From Symbiodinium natans (lineage: Eukaryota; Sar; Dinophyceae; Suessiales; Symbiodiniaceae): a stretch of DNA of 64,000 bases. Below are positions 11,808 to 23,900 of this stretch, piece after piece. Position 1 is the stretch's first letter, and each line of letters opens with the position of its first letter. Below the pieces are notes generated by a model that saw nothing but the letters and a program-made list of their open reading frames with translations, had not been told where the DNA came from and did not search any database. The translations under genes were made by a program, and so were the position numbers. The DNA lies in assembly GCA_905221605.1 (NCBI GenBank), contig CAJNDS010000427.1, positions 62,001 through 126,000 of the forward strand, read 5' to 3'.

Positions 11808-12769
11808 AGACCCTGATCCGATCCCGTAAACCCCCAATCCCTAAAAACACGAAGCCCACAGCCCAAAACCCTAAACCTAAACCCAAAAGCCCAACAAGGC
11901 CCTAAACCCGTGGAACCCTGAACCCTAAACCCTAAGCTCTGCACTTAAGGAGCACGTTGAGGGTATAGGGCGTAGGGTGTTTAGGGTTTAGGGTTTGTGG
12001 GTTTAGGGTTTAGGGTTTAGGTTTCTGGTTTAGGGTTTTGGGTTTGGGGTTTAGGGTTTAGGGGCTACTTGAGGATGTAGGGGCTGCGGGTCTGAGATCC
12101 GTTTGCCTTTCGCCGGCCACTTTGGCTCGTTGCTTGCTGCGCAGCTCTGTATGGGAGCGATCCCGTGGCCCTGGCCTAGTTTCTCCCCTCTGTTGCAAGA
12201 TGGGGCTTAGGGTTTAGGGTGTCGGGTTTCGGGTTTAGGGTTTAGGGTGTTGGTGATTATGAGGTTCCTGTAAGGGACGAGGGTAGAGCTGCAAAGCCTT
12301 AAGCCCTCAACCCCTTACCCGCTAAACCCTAAACCCTAAACCCTAAACCCTAAACCCTAAACCCTTAAACAGCAAGCTTCCGAACACGGATCCGCGAAGC
12401 TGAAGCCTGACCGCCGAGACTCCAATGCCCCCAACCGAAAGTTCCAAAACCCTGAGCCGCCTGCCCGGAACAACCTGAGACTAAGACACGCTGTCTGGGT
12501 CTGTAGGTTTAGGGTTTAGGGTTTAGGGTTTAGGGTTTAGGGTTTAGGGTTTAGGGTTTGGGGTTTGGGGTTTGGGGTTTGGGGTTTGGGGTTTGGGGTT
12601 TAGGATTTAGGGTTTAGGGAGTTCTTTGTTTGGGAGCGCTTCCGAATCAGGCCGGTGATCCAAGAGGCCGAGAAACCGTCAGATCCTAGCTGGTTGCATC
12701 AGATGTCCCTGAAGGGGGAAGCCCAAACCCAACCGAAAACCGCCCAAAACCCATCGGGCTGCATTTCAG

Positions 12770-13110
12770 AAGGAGAACTATCTGGAAAGCCTTGCAGGAA
12801 CAGACATCCTTCTTCTGGTGCATTCGATGAAGCAGAAGTACCTGAAGAGCCTTTCGGGAACAAGCATTGTTTTCCATCCTGGTGCATGTGATGAAGGATA
12901 GCTACCTGGAAAAGTCTTTCCGGGAGCTGCCAAGGATGGTATTGGGCACAGTGGGAGTCATCCTCGCAGCGGGCCCCCAAGATTTCAGCAACTTCCACGG
13001 AAAACGGGGCGCTTCGGCGGGCCCCCATAAGGTTCCCAGAGAAGGTCCCCAGCAGAACGCCCCTACAAAAGGGGGGGTTTGTCAGGAGAACTACCAGGAA
13101 AGGCCTTTCC
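12770..13110. repeat. Diverged tandem minisatellite (~63 bp)
   Basis: Units centred near 12775, 12835, 12897 and 13088 share the pattern GAACTA.CTGGAAAGCCTT.CAGGAAC, and three of them also share TGGTGCAT. The spacing of the first three is about 60-63 bp. Open frames cross the region on both strands, but none gives a consistent repeated peptide. Confidence 0.45.
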
Positions 13111-13973
13111 AGGAAGGAGGGGGAGTTGGACGCACGCGCAAGGGAGAGGAAGGGAGGGTTCCCATCCAACACGCCGCCCCAAAGTCGGCGGAAATCTTCA
13201 CAAAAGCCTCAAGAAGTTAAACCCGAAACCCCAAACTCTAACCCTAAACGCTAAACCCCACACCCTAAACCCCAAACCCTAAGCCTAAACCCTAAAAAGA
13301 ACTAAACCCTAAACCCCAAAAAACCCAACCCGAAGCCCGCCAGGTCCGGCACAACGACCCAGGCCAGCGATGGCCGCTACCCCGGCACCGTTTTGTGGGA
13401 TAATATAGGGGCTTGAATAATTAGATGAGGGTATTGGGGCTTATTATAGCATAGTTACAAAGGGAGCATAAAGGGGAATATTTCTCGTAGCTCTTCCGAC
13501 CCCTACATTTTGTTGTTTGTTTCCCACCTTGGGGCTTGTTCTAAAGGCCGTTTCTTGTGTATAGACCATGGGATGAGGGTCCGCTCACCATGGGCATCTT
13601 GACTACGACATGCGCCGGTTGAATATCTTGCAGAATGGAATGTCGCAGAAAAGAAAGGCAGCCTCTGCTTGACAAAAGGTGCCGGCAGCGACATACATAT
13701 TTGAATACACATACATATAGAGAACGCAAAAGTGAACAGATGATCAATCAGGAGTGACAGGCGATGGTGCGAAACCCTACAAAACCCTACAAAACCATAC
13801 AACACCCTACAAAACCCTACAAAACCCTACAAAACCCTACAAAACCGCACAAACCCCGACAAAATCCTACATCACCCTGCAACAACCACGATCATGAATC
13901 CGCCAGACCCTAGAATGCCCTCTTAACTCCATAAACCCCCCCCCCTGAACCCTAACCCCTTGAACCGTGCCAG

Positions 13974-14053
13974 GAGGAAAGGGCCGCCGATGACCTCTAC
14001 CGCAAGACGCTGCGTTTCTTGGTCTCGGCCTGGATTCCCGTCCTGCCTTTGTC
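13974..14053 (+). CDS. Kinase gene exon: N-terminal R/LYxxxLxFL motif
   Basis: Acceptor CAG at 13971-13973, donor GT at 14054. Reads EERAADDLYRKTLRFLVSAW, like the (R)xYxRSLxFLL helix that follows the TGS domain in this kinase family. Confidence 0.55.
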
Positions 14054-17000
14054 GTAGTGGGGGTTTAGGGTTTGGGGTTTAGGGTTTAGGGTTTTACATT
14101 TTAAGGGTACCTAAACACAATGAGGAATAGAGATTTTAATTGTTAGTACTAGCCCAGCAATGCAGTAGTTTTGCGGGGTCAGAGGGCCCCGCTGGTAGCA
14201 GGGGTTTAGAGGGCTTGAAGTATTGAAGTTTAGGGTTTAGGATTTGCGGTTTAGGGGCTGGGGTTTAGGCTTTAGGGTTTAGAGTTTGGGGGTTAGGGTT
14301 CATGGTTTGGGGTTTAGAGTTTGGGGGTTAGGGGTTAGGGTTTGCGGGACTAGGAACGTCCCCCCCCCCCCCCCCCGCAGAACCCAACTACCCTAAACCC
14401 TAAACCCTAAACCCTAAACTCTAAACCCTAAACCCCTAAACCCCTAAACCCTAAACCACTAAACCCTAAACCCCAAACCCTAAACCCTCCGTAATAGAGC
14501 CCGCGCCCCCAAAGGCACCAGAATTGAGATCACAGCTCTCCCCCAAGAAAGTACGTATTCGGGTCTCTGTACCAATCGGGGGCCCCATGAGCACTAAAAA
14601 ATGGGATCATATACCCTATACTTCTCGCAATCCCTATCAGGTTCTATGAAGCGTGGAACCCTTCAAGGCCGACCTAAATCCTAAACCCTAAACCCGAAGC
14701 CCTAAACCCTAAACCCTAAACCCTAAACCCTAAACCCTAAACCCTAAACCCTAAACCCTAAACCCTAAACCCTGAACCCTGAACCCTGAACCCTGAACCC
14801 TGAACCCTGAACCCTGAACCCTGAACCCTGAACCCTAAACCCTAACCCTAAACCCTAAACCTGTTGAGATAGGACTTCACAGGCTTCGATGTTTGAAGTG
14901 TGTCGGTCAGGTGGCTGCAGAACTTGCCTACCCGACATGTCAGCTACGAGGAGGCCAGAGTTCAACTTAGGGTTTAGGGTTTAGGGTTTAGGGTTTAATG
15001 GGTTTGGGGGTTTAGGGGGTTTAGGGGGTTTAGGGTTTATGGTTAGGGTTTGGGGTAGAGTTTGTTCTACTCTAAGCGCTAAACTTGGGATGTTCCCCCT
15101 TGTGCTAACAGTCCTTAATAAGGACTCTAGTAACCCCCTATTATAATCCTACTAAGGACTGTTCGTATAAGGGGCAACATCCAAACGCTAAACCCCTAAA
15201 CCAAGAAAACGCTATAAGCCTTAATGCAGGCATCTTGATACCAAACTGTGAACAGCACAAGCTGGTTATCCCTTCAGCTATCCGCCCCCAAAATGCTAGA
15301 ATGCTGTTGTTCTAGGATGCCCGCCTCTTCACCAGCTTTACACAAAGCATTGATTTTACAGGCGCGCCGCCGCACTCTCCATACAGCCGCCGGTCTCTTC
15401 ATTTATGTAGGGGCCCGCCCCAAAAGAGGATGGACGACTACACTCTAAACACTAAACACATGGAGCCATACTTTCATGGTGAAGTTGCGTCCCCAAGCCC
15501 CGAAACCTTGTGCCTGAAGAAACTAGAAGCCCTAAACCCTAAACCCTAAACCCTAAACCCTAAACCCTAAACCCTAAACCCTAAACCCTAAACCCTAAAC
15601 CCTAAACCGTTTTATGTTTTCGAGTTGGGGTTGTAGCACTCGAGAGGCTTTGCAAGCGCCAAACCAGAATTTTGGGTTTCAGCCTTGCCCAATACAATAT
15701 ACACCCCAAACCCTGAACCCTAAACCCTAAACCCTAAACCCTAAACCCTAAACCCTTGTTACACCCTAAGCTTTCCGGAGATCGAAGCCCCCCAACAGCC
15801 CTCGAGCGCACATGTGGAGGCCACACGCTCGGCGATGGCCGGTGGCCTCAGCTGGCCCACAGCGGTCCACTACCAGACCCCAGACCCCAGACCCCAGACC
15901 CTAAACCCTAAACCCTAAACCCTAAACCCTAAACCCTAAACCCTAAACCCTAAACCCTGGGATCCTCATTGAGCAGACTCTGTGTGATGACGCCACACCC
16001 TGCCCGAAGCCTCTATCCAAGAGTGTCCGAAGCCGAAACCTCTAGACCATATCCCCCTTGGGACCTTTTCTTTTTGTTCATATAAAATCCCCAGAGGATA
16101 TTCAACATAGTATTTTCATTAAGGTTCTAGGGGGAGTAAAGTCGACCTCAGACCCAGAAGGTTTCCAAAGTTCGGTGGCAATTGGGTCGTGCTCATTGCG
16201 AAGATCGGCCGGCATGTTAAGGTTTCGAGTTGAGGGCATAGGGTTAGGGATTGAGGGGTTAGGGTTTAGGGTTTAGGGTTTAGGGTTTAGGGTTTAGGGT
16301 TTAGGGTTTAGGGTTTAGGGATTGAGGGTTTCGGGTCGCACGAAAAAGGAGGAGGGGTTAGCAGTGAGAGTTTTCGGCGTGCTGCTGAGGCTTCCTCTAT
16401 GAGCTGGAAGGAGGCAAGAATACAGACCAAGAGGCTGGCCCTGATTGGGTTCAGGATCCGGGTTTAGGGTTTAGGGCTAGGGTTTAGGGTTCTGGGCTCA
16501 GGGTGCAGGGTTCAGGGTTTAGGGTTTTGGTGGTTCAGGGCATAGGGGGCTTTCTTGCGCCCTGGCAAATTCAAGTCGCTTGTCTTCTGTGATTTGGAGC
16601 CATAGAATCACATCCATCAAATGCCTGTAAGTCCTCATAGGTATTTATAACCCCATTCACAAGTCTACTCTAAACCCTAAACCCTAATGCCTAAACCCTA
16701 AACCCTAATTGGGGTTTACAGGCACCCATGAACCCTCCAGGTAGTGCTTGCCAGGTTGAAACCATACAGAAGACGCTCACAGACCTGGTAGAGTCGGGAG
16801 ACGCCATCGAGAGGGTGATCAAATCCTGGAAAGAGGCGCTCTGCGGTGCGGATGTCGGTTGCTCCGTTTCTTAGACTTGTTAGGCCCCTGGGACATATAC
16901 ATAGGATGTAAGCGGATCATGTTCAGGAAGATTTTTCAGAAACTTTTAATCCTAAGTGAGACCCGCCGTTTCCCTAGCAGAACGTACTTAGGATCTGTCA

Positions 17001-17952
17001 AAAAGCGCCATGCCTGGCCATGACCCACAGCGACTCAACAGTCAAACATCCAAAGACCCACTGGGTTGTGTAGTTTACTCAAGTCAGAGTTTAGGGTTTG
17101 GGACCGTAAACCCTAAACCCTAAACCCTAAGCCCTTGGGGTTTAGGGTCAGCAAACCCAAATCTCCGCGCCATGAAGCCCTTCAGCACGCAATTTGTTTC
17201 TGGATTTGGGGAGTTACGCATCCGGTGAGCCACTCAGACCTCTGACCAAGCCCCATGTGCCGAATATAGGGTCGGTAATTTCTTGCTATTGTAGTATTCC
17301 TTTATGGTCCCTATATAAGTAGACTAGAATAACCCCCAAAACCCCACTCTAGTTGCTAAGGCCCCTAATTATAGCATACAAGGCACCTTGAGCCCTAAAC
17401 CCTAAACTCGGCTCAACTGCCCTAAACCCTAAACCCCTAAACCCTAAACCCGAAACCCTAAACCCCTTAACTGCCTCTGCAGGCCCACAGCTACTTTCAG
17501 GATCGGAACCTCTCCGCGGCGGCGTCGCTACTGGCGACAAGGGTCACGCCAGAGGCGAAAAAGTTTTGGGTTTAGGATTAAGGGTTCAGGGTTTAGGGTT
17601 TAAGGGTTTTGGGTTTAAGGGTTTCGGTGGGTGCTGGGGACTTGGGGTGTAGGGTTTTTGGTCGAGGGGCCTAGGGCTTTGAGGGTTTTGGTTTTGGGTT
17701 TAAGCTTGAAAGTTTGTAAACTCTTTGACCTAAACCCAATCGCCCAGAATTCAACAGCCAGGGTTTGAATTTGAGGCTTGCAACTTGTCCCGTGTTCATA
17801 GACTCTCCCCTTTCCCCCTAAACCCTACGTAACCCTAAAGCCTGGCCCTAACCCCTAAATCCCTAATCCTCGAACCCGAATGCTGCCTAGGTCTACTCCG
17901 GGGTCTGTGTTTGAGGTTTACATTTAGGTCTTATGGTAAAGCTGCCGCAGAA

Positions 17953-17984
<32 letters not shown>

Positions 17985-20900
17985 GGGGGGGTGGGGGGTT
18001 CTACAATTTGGGGTTTCGTGTTTTGGCAGGTCCATAGGCTTTTGGGTACCGATCTGAAAAACCACCATGAACGTAAAGCCTTTCCATCCTGAACCGCGCA
18101 TTGCCCTAACTCCTGAAGTTACAGATTCTACAAAACTTGCTCTCTAGGACTCATAAGATAGAGTTAGAGTGCAGCATTGGCTTTATTCCTATCTTGGCGA
18201 AGAATCGAGCGGCCAGGTCCCTCAACGCACCCCAAAGCGTGCCTAAAACTCTGGCCATTGAAGCCCTGAGCCTTCAGAAAAATTATGATTTGTTCGGATC
18301 GTGTACTCCCCTAAACCCTAATGCCCTGAACCCCTGAAGTTCCCATCACCCACCATAGATTTCGGCACACAACTAACGCTCAGCGACCTCTGCACGCAAA
18401 ATCTCGGCCCTGAGGCGGGGATCTGCAAGTTCGTCAACCTGGCGATGACGTCGGAAGAGCGTTTCCTCGAGCTGACCCGACGCAAGACGGCCGCACTCTC
18501 GCATACGTCCTACGGGCCACACTTCGTACCGGCACAGAAGAACGCAGGCTCGCGCGTCGACGATAGTGCAAGCCTCAAGGACGCAGGTGACCGCCTTATC
18601 CAGAGCACTCGACGAGATTGAGCTTTCTGGAGCCACGCAGAGGGGCGGACAACCCTGGCGGAGACGGCGGAGAACTGCTGAGTCTTGAGGGGGAGGGATA
18701 ATTCTGGCCTTATGTAAAGTCCGACCCCAAGTCCATTCCCTCCCAGATACCGCTTCTATGCATGCTACCTGAGAAGCACCATGGTTTCTTTAGAACTTTA
18801 CTTTAGGGTTTAGGCTCTGAGCGTACATTTTGGATACAACAGAAGGGTTGAAAAAAAAACAAGTCGAAGGGGTTCATGAATGCTTAGGGTTTAGGGTTTA
18901 TGGTTTAGCAGCTTAGGTGTTTATGCAGGGGTTTAGGGCTTAGGGAATCTCTGTCTTTACCAACCCTAAACCCTCAACCCTGAACCACAAACCTAAGTAG
19001 CCTTCTTGGCGGGTGTTGAGCGCTCCCTGCGTAGGTCCCGTGCTACCAGTGCCGGGGAGTTATGCGGCTGAACCTCTTCCCGCTGCACGAGCGCGCGGCG
19101 GCGCTGAAGGCGTCTCGGCGCTTGAAGTTCAGGGTTTAGGGACCTAGGGTTTAGGGATTTGGGGTTTTTTTAGGGGTTTGGGGTTTAGGGCTTGCTTGGG
19201 GTTGAGGATTTAGGGCTGAGGATTTTTCAGGATTTGGGTTTGGGATTCGAACCCTGAACCCTAATCCCTAAACCCTAAACCCTAAACCCTAAACCCTAAA
19301 CCCTAAACCCTAAACCCTAAACCTCTTGTCAGCCCAGTGGTGCCCTTTTGCCCTATTTTGGGGTTCAAGGTTCCCTAAAAAAAGTCACCAGCCCCCCCAA
19401 AAGAAGGGTACCTTTATGGTAATATGGCTACCAAGCAGCTAAGGGGCTTAGGAGCTACAGGGTTCTTTCAAGATGTCCTCCCTGGGTTGCTGTTAAGTTA
19501 CCCTAAGGGTCCATGTACCTTATTATTTATATACCTGAGCCTTAAAGTACTTCCGAATAGAAGGACTTTGGGGCCCAAGTATATAATCATGAGGTTCATG
19601 GACCCTTAGGGTTTTGGGAGATTCGACAAGGGGGATTGTTTTTTTAGGGTTTTGGGGCCTGCTTTTTCTGGAGTGTGTCTACAAAACCACTTTAATGTTG
19701 CACCCGCAATATTCTAGGGGGACGCTATTATGAAAAGTTTTCCGGCTATTCAGGATCTGGACCCTTTGTTTTGGGGGTCCGCTATAATGAAAAGATTTCG
19801 GGCCGGGCCTGTTTTTTTGAGGGTGTCAGGAAGGCATAAGCTTCTCGAGAAAGAGAGATACTTGAAGCCTGAAGCCTCGACCTGTCCAGGATCTCCGACA
19901 ATATTCTTTTTTCAGGGCGCCTTTTCTTTATAAATTCCTTACTTAAAACTAGATGATTCCATAGGCGAATCATATCCGGAAAGGGGGTACCTTACGGAGG
20001 CCTCCGGACACACTTTAATACCTTTGTTTGGGGGCCCGCTATAATGCAAGTCTCCCGGGGCCAGGGGCTCAGTCCTTCGGTTTTCAGGAAGGCATAAGCT
20101 TTCTCGAGAAGGAGGGATACTTGAAGCCCTCCTCGACCTGTCCAGGATCTCCGACAATCTTCTTTTTTCAGGGCGCCTTTTCTTTATAAATTCCTTACTT
20201 AAATAGATGATTCCATAGGCGAATCATATCCGGAAAGGGGGTACCTTACGGAGGCCTCCGGACACACTTTAATACCTTTGTTTGGGGGCCCGCTATAATG
20301 CAAGTCTCCCGGGGCCCGGGGCTCAGTCCTTCGGTTTTCAGAAAGGCATAAGCTTTCTCGAGAAGAAGGGATACTTGAAGCCTGAAGCCTCGACCTTTCC
20401 AGGGTCGCGGGGTAGCTTAGGGAGGCTCCGGACCCCCCCCCCCACCCGACTGTTTGGGGTCTTTCTTTATTCAGGCTCGCGACTGTTGAGGGGGGGGGGG
20501 GGGGGGTTACATTATTAAAGCAGGTCCAACATTAAGGGTTCTTGTGGTTTAGGTTTTACGGTTTCAGGTTTAGGGTTTATGGTCTGATTTTGCAGTCACG
20601 GTAACCTGGCTTACGGAAGTTACGAGGTAGAGTCCTTCCGTGACATCCGATGCCTGGCACGTAGGCAAGCCAGCGCCCAGGAGGTACAGGGTTCATGAGC
20701 AGCTGCAGGCTTAAGATGTCCATCGTTCCCCCTTGCCCCTTGTCTAGGGGCCCCTTATGTGCCCCTTTTTTACCTATACAACCCAAGGGCCCATACTTCA
20801 CAACCCTTTGAAGAAGGTAAGGGACCCTTTTTCGGCCCATGAAACTGCCCTTAGATTGTCTTGGAGGTTTAGGATCCCTTCTGGACCCCGCTCACGCAAA

Positions 20901-23900
20901 CAGCGGCTCCCCTTTGATTCGTAGTTTAGGGTTTGGTGTTTAGACACCCGAAGCCCAAAACCCTGAGACCTAAAACCTAAACCCTAAACCCTAAACCCTG
21001 CCGTTTTGAGGCTGGCAGCTTTTGCGTGATCCGCTGCAAGGACTTGAGTGGCTTTGCCCGGGGCCTTAGTGTGCTGGGTTTAGGAATCATGACCAGGGTT
21101 CAAGGGGTCGTAAGCCTGAAGCTTCGAATTTAGGGTTTAGGGTTTAGGGTTTAGGGTTTCGGGTTTAGGACCCTTAACCCCCAAACCCCCTGTAGAAGCT
21201 TATGCTCCAACAGCCTGTGGCCTGCAGCTTTCTGAACGAAACTGAGACACCTGGCTGTTATTCGTTCATGGGTTCCATGCTCTCAGCTTACAAACAGGGA
21301 TCCCTACAGCCTAAACCCTATTAGGGTCTACGGTCTAGGGTCTAGGGTCTAGGGTCTAGGGTCTAGGGTCTAGGGTTTAGGGTTTGGGGTTTAGGGTTTA
21401 GGGTTTAGGGCTCAGCACCCTATAAGCTAGTTTTCAGGGTTGAGGACTGCAAGCCCCGATGCAAGTAGGCTTGTGTTGGGAGATGGGGTGAGGCGAAGGG
21501 TAGACCGCTTTCGAGCCATCAAACGCTTCTAAGTGCTTCTCTTGCTGGAACCGTCTTCTACCCGCACAGGCACACAATTGGTCACTGCCATTGGATCGGC
21601 TGTGGAAGACGCCAAGTCAGTACAAATTACATTTTGTTGGACACCCGAGAGCAAATCTACGGGCAGTCTTTTGAAGCGAGTCGGGTCTCTGTGGACCTAT
21701 GCGGAAATCCTCACTTCGAAGGGGGTTGTCTCCCGATTTGTTGCTGGAGAGCCGATTTTGTATCAGTACCTTTGCTTCGTACGAGATGCCGAACAGGAGC
21801 CTCCACCGGACGCCCAGGCCACCTGCACTCCCCTCTCCTCATGAGCCCTAGTCCCAAAATGCCTGTCAAGCCGAAACCCTAAACCCTAAGCCCGAAGCCC
21901 TAAAACCCCTAAGCTTGGGACCCTGGAATCTTCGGCGGTCCAAGCGGAGGGGTAAACGGCAAAGCCAGAAGCTGTTGGGTTGATTGCGCGTTTGTGGGCC
22001 CCCTAAACCTTAAACCCTAAGCCCTAAACCCTAAACCCTAAACCCTAAACCCTAAAACCTAAAACCTAAACCCTAAACCCTAAACCCTAAACCCTAAGCC
22101 GTGACTTGGGGCTACGGGCTTCCCGCCGCTAAGGTCGTGGCCTACACCAAGGAGATTCTGTACAAAGCGCAGTGGGCCAGCTCGGATTAGAGGCTGTTGA
22201 GGCTTTGCCTGGGCACATAACTTTGCGGAAGCTCCCTAATGAACCCTGAATCCCTGAATCACAGGGCTCTCGGCAGAAGCGCTTGAATTCTCGGATGTGT
22301 TCTGCAGAATCCCAGGCACCAAAACCCCTGAAAACCGAAGCCCCCACAAAATCACAGCATTTTAAGGTTGAGGGTTGCTAAACCCTAGATCCTGAACCCT
22401 AAGCCCCAAACCCTGAACCCTAAACGCGAACCCTAAACCCTAACCCCTATACACCCGAAACTGCTTCATTCACCATGAGGGCCCCAGCACCACAATCTTA
22501 GGCCATCGCTGCTCCAGTCCCACTCGGACCACAAAGCCTTCTGCAAAGGCTACCAGGCACCGGGGCTGACATGGGTTTTAGGGTTGGGTTTGGTGCTTAG
22601 TGTTTGGCGTTTGGCGTTTGGGGCTGAGGGTTTAGGGTTGAATGCCCGGAAAGTCAGCTCCCCCAAAACCCTCAACCTTAAACCCCAAACCCTAACCCTA
22701 AACCCCGGTCTACCCCCAAACCCTCTGCCAGGTCCGGTCTGTGGGCAGCCTCAACAGCTTGCAGCAAGTCGGCCGCGGGCGCAAGGACTTTGCCGGGTGC
22801 CCCATGGGGGCTTCAGGATGTAGGGGTTTAGGGTTTAGCGTTTAGGGTTTAGGGTTTGGGGTTTAGGGGTACTGCAATTAGGATTTAGGGTTTAGAGTTC
22901 AGGGATTAGGGTTTAGGATATCTAAGGTTGAAACCATGGGCCCTTATTACGGTCCCTGACCCTTCTTTATAGGGACCCGAGGTATGGGCTGTTAATATTT
23001 TAGGAGTGTATATAATGATAAGGGTTATATTTAGTGAACCCTGTTCTTTTATAGGTTCGGGGCTGACGCTTTTAGGGTTTGGGGGCCGGTGGTGGTTCAT
23101 GTCAGGGTAGTCACAGGGTCCCTTCCTTAGTATGGTCCTGTACCTTCCTTTTGGGTTCTGGCGTATGGGCCTTCGTTATGTAAAAGGGTATATCAGGGGT
23201 TTTTACGGGGTCCCCAATTAAAGGGCCCCTGTATTGAGGGGCCATGCAACTACCTGAGATTTTAAGGTTTAGGGTTGCGATGCCCTAAACCCTAAAAAAC
23301 CCTAAAACCCTAAAACCTGTTTTGGGATTCAGGCAAACGAGCTGGGCCGTAGACATCAGGTCAGGAAGCCATTGGCCAAGAGCACCCTAGGCTCGGCGAG
23401 CCCGGGGGTAGAGGGTTTAGGGTTCAGGGCTTTAGGGTTTTGGGTTTAGGGTTTTAGGGTTTAGGGTTTCGGGTATAGGGTTTCGGGTTTAGGGTTTAGG
23501 GTTTAGGGTTTCGGGTTTAGGGTTTAGGGCTTCACAACCCGAACCCTAAAGCTCATCGGGCTCCCCTTCGAACACGAGGTCTTAGCCTGCGAGTTCCGAC
23601 AAGAGACCAAGATCGCCGAGATCGTCGCACAGGCGTTGAGGGTTGGCGCGTTGAGGGTTTAGGGTTTACCCTAAACCCTGAACCCTTCTACCCTCAACCC
23701 TAAGCCTTAAGGTACAGAGGTTTTCAGGTCTTTGCAGTTTGGGAGTTCGGTTTGGAGTTTTGTTTTTTAGGGCTTGGGCTTCATGTGCAGGGCTTATGCA
23801 GGGCTGGGTTAGGAGTTTACGGGCTGCATTGGCCTCACTTGTCGCAAGCCAGTACCTGAAGCGCACTGTTACCGTGTTTAGAGAATCTTTCTTGGGGTTC

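Larger units (their letters stand above)
125..13973. other. Repeat-rich stretch with few recognisable exons
   Basis: This stretch holds many TTTAGGG/CCCTAAA runs (e.g. 140-215, 1518-1625, 1775-1866, 2031-2111, 3465-3556, 4855-5000, 5105-5210, 6835-6905, 7180-7340, 9280-9460, 9520-9650, 11520-11625, 12500-12620), G or C homopolymers, fold-back elements and microsatellites. Short islands that could be exons include about 1471-1512, 4745-4850, 7385-7445, 9463-9520, 11150-11220 and 11392-11440 (which contains MRFANGVSLQ, faintly like a TGS-domain strand). None could be assigned to a family with confidence. Confidence 0.6.

Noticed and set aside
13974-19126. A separate threonyl-tRNA synthetase gene
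   Set aside because: The synthetase-like pieces are known as the N-terminal part of this nucleoside kinase family, and no aminoacylation catalytic core motifs were seen.
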